Assembly: GCA_019237175.1 (NCBI GenBank)
Contig: JAFAHP010000607.1
Location: forward strand, 1 to 8,025
Reading direction: 5' to 3'
Source: Alphaproteobacteria bacterium
GTDB lineage: Bacteria > Pseudomonadota > Alphaproteobacteria > ATCC43930 > CGMCC-115725
Length of the DNA: 8,025 nt
The notes under the pieces were generated by a model. It saw only the letters and a program-made list of their open reading frames with translations, did no database searches and was not told the DNA's origin. A program made the position numbers and the translations under genes. Below, one piece after another: positions 5,908-8,025 of this stretch. The stretch's first letter is position 1. Every line of letters starts with the position of its first letter.

Positions 5908-7320
5908 TCAGGCGGCCAACGGCACGCTGGGCAGCGTCAGGGCAGCGGGGTTGATGTCGATGCCGGCGTCGATCTGGACCCAGGCCTGGCCTGCCCCCTC
6001 TATGGCGCTGACGAGGATGTACTCGGTCTCGGGAGCAGGCGGTGCGCCGCCGGTGGGGCCGCCGTAAAGCATCATCTGCTGTTGGCGTTGTTCGACGTGG
6101 TCGACGCGCTGCAGCGTTTCCTCCATTTTCCGCGGCGGAACCTTACCGTCGCCCGGCGCCCAGACGCGCCCGTACATCTTCCCGTCCTTGGTCTGGAAGG
6201 ACGGCCATCCGATCATGCCTTCGGCAGGATCGAGCCACGCTCCCCATTCCTGGCCATCGGCCGGAGCGACTTCGTCGAGCCGCGAAAAATAGCGGCATTC
6301 GTCCGGTTGGCCGTCGGCGCCGAGATGGAGCTGGAAGAACGTTCTGCCTCCTGGCAAGTAAAGTCGATGCAGCAGTACCGCGCCGTCGCGCAGCAAGCCC
6401 ACCACCTCGACGCTGATCATTCCGCTGCCTTCCGGCGGCTGCACCTTGGTTAAACCAGCGGCCAGCAAAAACGGCGAGGGATCGACGGGCATGGTCATGC
6501 CGACCCGGAACCGCGTGGCTGCGCTGCCGGCGAGGCCGGGGGTGGCGGCTGCGGTGGCAGGGTGGGCAAGGCGGCGCCTCCACAACCAGAGCAGCACCAA
6601 GATGACGATGCCGATGAATAGGACCGGCCATATGAGGCCTGAGCTTTCCGCCTGCGCCGGCGCTGTCCGAACCGGAGGTGTTGCCGACGGGTTGCGCGGC
6701 TGACCTTCCATCTGCGCGAGCTGGTTGTCGAGTTGGTCGAGCTTGGCCGCGAGAGTCGGGTTGTTGGCTGCCTCGCGATCGGCCTCCCGGCGCCATTGCA
6801 CATAGCCGGGATCGTTTTGATAGTTATGGAAGTACGCGGCGGAACTCGGGGATGATAGAGAATTCAGCGCCGCCCACAACGCAACCGCGGTCAGCGGCCC
6901 AGAACCCGGCAGGGCCGGCCCCCTTGCCACTTGCTGCCCTCCCCAGACTGATGGCCGGCGGAATGCTTCGACCGGCGTGTCAAACCCGCCAGCGTATGCC
7001 GGCTGCCGGCGGGCATATGTCTCGGCGGACCGCTGCGCCGCTTGGTAATCGCGCAGAGCCTCTGACGACATGCTGCGGGAAAGAGCCCGGTCTCCGGACG
7101 AACCGGTGTTATAGCCGGTCCCTGAATACGATCGCCGACTGTAGCCGCCGCTGCTGCTGATCGGCATCCGGCGGCTCGAATAGCTGTATGCCGAACCGCC
7201 GCCGGGGCGGCTGTACCCGCCGCTGCTGTATCCCCAAGCGCCGCCGAGTGCATCCACGACGAGGAGACAGCACAAGCAACAGAAGAAAGCGGTCCGCCAG
7301 GAGACAGTCCAAGGCGGCAC
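5908..7320 (-). CDS. DUF2491-family protein with secreted/low-complexity extension (YjfK-like)
   Basis: This 470-residue protein begins at a GTG. Order of parts: signal-like hydrophobic segment at 10-28 containing an unusual cysteine cluster CCLCC (14-18); Gly/Ser/Tyr/Arg-rich low-complexity region at about 30-85 with repeats such as SSGGYSRPGGG and SSGGYSRRSYSG; a helical charged stretch at about 163-205 (YFHNYQNDPGYVQWRREAD); a transmembrane helix at 229-247 flanked by WRRR; and a cytoplasmic-side DUF2491-like domain at about 270-450. The DUF2491 domain has RFRVGMTMPVDPSPFLLAA, LYLPGGRTFFQLHLGADG and LDPAEGMIGWPSFQTKDGK. E. coli YjfK is only the DUF2491 part, about half this size. Function is unknown; position with DUF350 and PspA-like genes suggests envelope stress. 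The start is set by AAGGA at 7328-7332, seven bases upstream. The open frame continues to 7755 but is only antiphase sequence of the neighbouring glycine-zipper gene. Confidence 0.75.
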   Translation of the reverse strand: MPPWTVSWRTAFFCCLCCLLVVDALGGAWGYSSGGYSRPGGGSAYSYSSRRMPISSSGGYSRRSYSGTGYNTGSSGDRALSRSMSSEALRDYQAAQRSAETYARRQPAYAGGFDTPVEAFRRPSVWGGQQVARGPALPGSGPLTAVALWAALNSLSSPSSAAYFHNYQNDPGYVQWRREADREAANNPTLAAKLDQLDNQLAQMEGQPRNPSATPPVRTAPAQAESSGLIWPVLFIGIVILVLLWLWRRRLAHPATAAATPGLAGSAATRFRVGMTMPVDPSPFLLAAGLTKVQPPEGSGMISVEVVGLLRDGAVLLHRLYLPGGRTFFQLHLGADGQPDECRYFSRLDEVAPADGQEWGAWLDPAEGMIGWPSFQTKDGKMYGRVWAPGDGKVPPRKMEETLQRVDHVEQRQQQMMLYGGPTGGAPPAPETEYILVSAIEGAGQAWVQIDAGIDINPAALTLPSVPLAA

Positions 7321-7327
7321 GAGGTCA

Positions 7328-7332
7328 TCCTT
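7328..7332 (-). promoter_or_regulatory. Ribosome binding site deciding the GTG start of the DUF2491 gene
   Basis: AAGGA on the minus strand ends seven bases before GTG 7320, which is followed at once by the signal-like segment. This start removes about 145 Arg-rich, implausible residues that a longer frame would add. Confidence 0.6.
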
Positions 7333-7421
7333 CTTCAGCGCGCGCCTTGATCCTTCAGTCGAGGCAAAGCTGCTGACGCGACGCCGCTTGCGGTCTCTGA
7401 ACGATATTATCAGCGGCTTGT

Positions 7422-7739
7422 TCAAACAGCCTTCTGACCCCCCATCGCCTGTTTGATCAATCCGACGATGACCATCAGGATGCCCCCGCCAACCCCGCCG
7501 GATGCGATCTGACCGATGATCGAGCCTATATCGAGACCTCCGGCACCGGCTCCGGTCCCTTCCGCTCCACCGCCGACCAACGCCCCGATGATCTGCGCGC
7601 CGACGCCGCCGCCAACAACCCCGGCGATCGTGTTGCCGATCGTCCCTAAATCGTACTTGTTTAAAGCCGAGCCCGCGATGTTTCCACCGACTCCGCCGGC
7701 GATCAGTTGGATGATGAGCCCGATGATTCCACCTCACAT
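7422..7739 (-). pseudogene. Glycine-zipper membrane protein with TGA at codon 2
   Basis: The minus strand carries a perfect GGGAGG (7748-7753), then eight bases later ATG (7737-7739), and then TGA (7734-7736) as the second codon. After that stop the same frame is open for 103 codons to a TGA at 7422. It encodes a very Gly/Ile/Val-rich protein: GGIIGLIIQLIAGGVGGNIA at the start, TIGNTIAGVVGGGVGAQIIG in the middle, and LDIGSIIGQIASGGVGGGIL before the final VGLIKQAMGGQ. This glycine-zipper pattern is typical of small membrane proteins I associate with Rhizobiales, whose role is unknown to me. A single change TGG to TGA would explain the stop; the protein would then begin Met-Trp-Gly-Gly. There is no in-frame ATG, GTG or TTG for over 40 codons after the stop. 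It is either a very recent pseudogene, a sequence error, or uses readthrough or a rare start. Confidence 0.7.
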
Positions 7740-7747
7740 CGCAGTTT

Positions 7748-7753
7748 CCTCCC
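7748..7753 (-). promoter_or_regulatory. Strong Shine-Dalgarno before the stop-interrupted glycine-zipper gene
   Basis: GGGAGG on the minus strand lies eight bases before ATG 7739. Its quality and spacing mark that ATG as the original start of the reading frame that is blocked by TGA at codon 2. Confidence 0.7.
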
Positions 7754-7829
7754 AAAAGCTGGCATTTGACAGCACCCCAAAAACGTTAACAGACTTTTCG
7801 TCACCGCACCAGGGGTTAAAGTTGGGCTC

Positions 7830-7948
7830 AGGCAGCGCGCCATGCGCCTTTTGGCACGCCGGCAGTGGCAGTGCGAGGACCGCATCAAGGGGCCGTCAAT
7901 CTCGAAGCACACCCCGCCGCACAGGCAACTGCCGCGCAGCGCCGTCAT
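7830..7948 (-). pseudogene. Truncated GFA-family (Mss4-like zinc) gene
   Basis: The minus strand starts MTALRGSCLCGGVCFEIDGP, the unmistakable N-terminus of the GFA family (glutathione-dependent formaldehyde-activating-like, zinc-binding), with the CXC zinc ligands at residues 8 and 10. It continues to SSHCHCRR (24-31), where the family needs CHCxxCRK/QK. Here the frame shifts: adding one base after codon 30 or 31 (about 7855-7857) restores CHCRRCQKAHGA. Beyond that neither frame resembles the family, which is normally about 120-135 residues, so both a one-base deletion and loss of the remaining gene are indicated. The literal open frame of 81 codons runs on to 7703 over the promoter area and start of the next gene, and its tail is not meaningful. 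The ATG overlaps the stop of the upstream gene (ATGA), showing it was once part of an operon. Confidence 0.75.
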
Positions 7949-8025
7949 TCCGCCGCGTCCTCGGCTTGGTCGTCGAACACGTTATAGGGCCGCACCTGAT
8001 AGCGGATCATGTAGTCGGTGTAATA
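7945..8025 (-). CDS. C-terminal end of an unrecognised gene (5' part beyond the window)
   Basis: The minus strand reads in frame from the right edge for 26 codons, YYTDYMIRYQVRPYNVFDDQ and then AEDAAE, followed by TGA. The stop overlaps the ATG of the GFA remnant by four bases, which is the usual sign of translational coupling and supports the frame. Aromatic and Arg residues followed by an acidic tail look like a real protein end, but I do not recognise the family. It was presumably co-transcribed with the GFA gene. Confidence 0.6.
   Translation of the reverse strand, partial: YYTDYMIRYQVRPYNVFDDQAEDAAE

Noticed and set aside
4844..6453. Long plus-strand frames opposite the PspA-like, DUF350 and DUF2491 genes (4844-5596 and 5860-6453)
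   Set aside because: Their translations are Arg/His/Leu-rich shadows; the minus strand has family-matching proteins with good ribosome binding sites and operon spacing.
7190..7240. Gly/Ser repeat codons as a DNA tandem repeat or CRISPR-like array
   Set aside because: The repetition is at protein level inside the DUF2491 gene, irregular in unit length, and has no spacer-repeat pattern.
7734..7736. TGA as selenocysteine or a reassigned Trp codon
   Set aside because: No selenocysteine-type hairpin is evident right after the codon, the residue would sit at position 2, and other genes here use TGA as the terminator, so code reassignment is unlikely.
7321..7755. N-terminal extension of the DUF2491 frame by 145 codons
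   Set aside because: The extension is Arg-rich and lies out of phase over the glycine-zipper gene; GTG 7320 with AAGGA and a following signal segment is the sensible start.

Overview
The window looks like chromosomal DNA of an alphaproteobacterium, most likely of the Bradyrhizobium/Afipia type (Hyphomicrobiales). This is inferred from the high-GC coding sequence and the kinds of gene present: DUF6134, DUF3597, a TAXI-type binding protein, a glycine-zipper membrane protein and a small secreted ECGP-type protein. No single gene fixes the genus. Nearly all genes lie on the minus strand, so the layout reads from right to left; only two small genes (2500-2772 and 3093-3362) are on the plus strand.

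Right end (8025-7320, minus). The last 26 codons of an unrecognised gene overlap by ATGA the start of a GFA-family (glutathione-dependent formaldehyde-activating-like) gene. That gene breaks by frameshift inside its zinc motif after about 31 codons and is only a remnant. Next comes a glycine-zipper membrane protein gene with an ideal Shine-Dalgarno and ATG, but whose second codon is TGA. The following 103 codons are fully open.

Centre (7320-3809, minus). Three closely spaced genes encode a secreted or membrane-anchored DUF2491 protein (YjfK-like) with a long Gly/Ser/Tyr-rich extension, a DUF350 membrane protein (YjfL-like) and a PspA/IM30 coiled-coil protein (YjfJ-like). This matches the gene content of the enterobacterial yjfJKL cluster and is probably an envelope-stress module. 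It is followed on the same strand by a secreted ComEA-like helix-hairpin-helix protein and a DUF3597 protein.

Left-centre (3808-2215). This is a region of gene decay around two small plus-strand genes. It holds an internal fragment of an MGH1/GH63-like glucosidase (3516-3782), a small secreted protein, a relic copy of part of the DUF3597 gene (2931-2979), and a GlsB/YeaQ-type small membrane protein with an abnormal N-terminus.

Left end (2214-1, minus). A secreted DUF6134 protein and a TAXI-family TRAP solute-binding protein form a tight pair with no TRAP permease nearby. After them, beyond 217 bp of intergenic DNA, comes the N-terminal part of a c-type cytochrome that runs off the left edge.

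No tRNA, rRNA, CRISPR array, insertion sequence or convincing terminator was seen. The most notable items are the codon-2 stop, the YjfKLJ-like module with its unusual DUF2491 extension, and four gene remnants or damaged genes within 8 kb.
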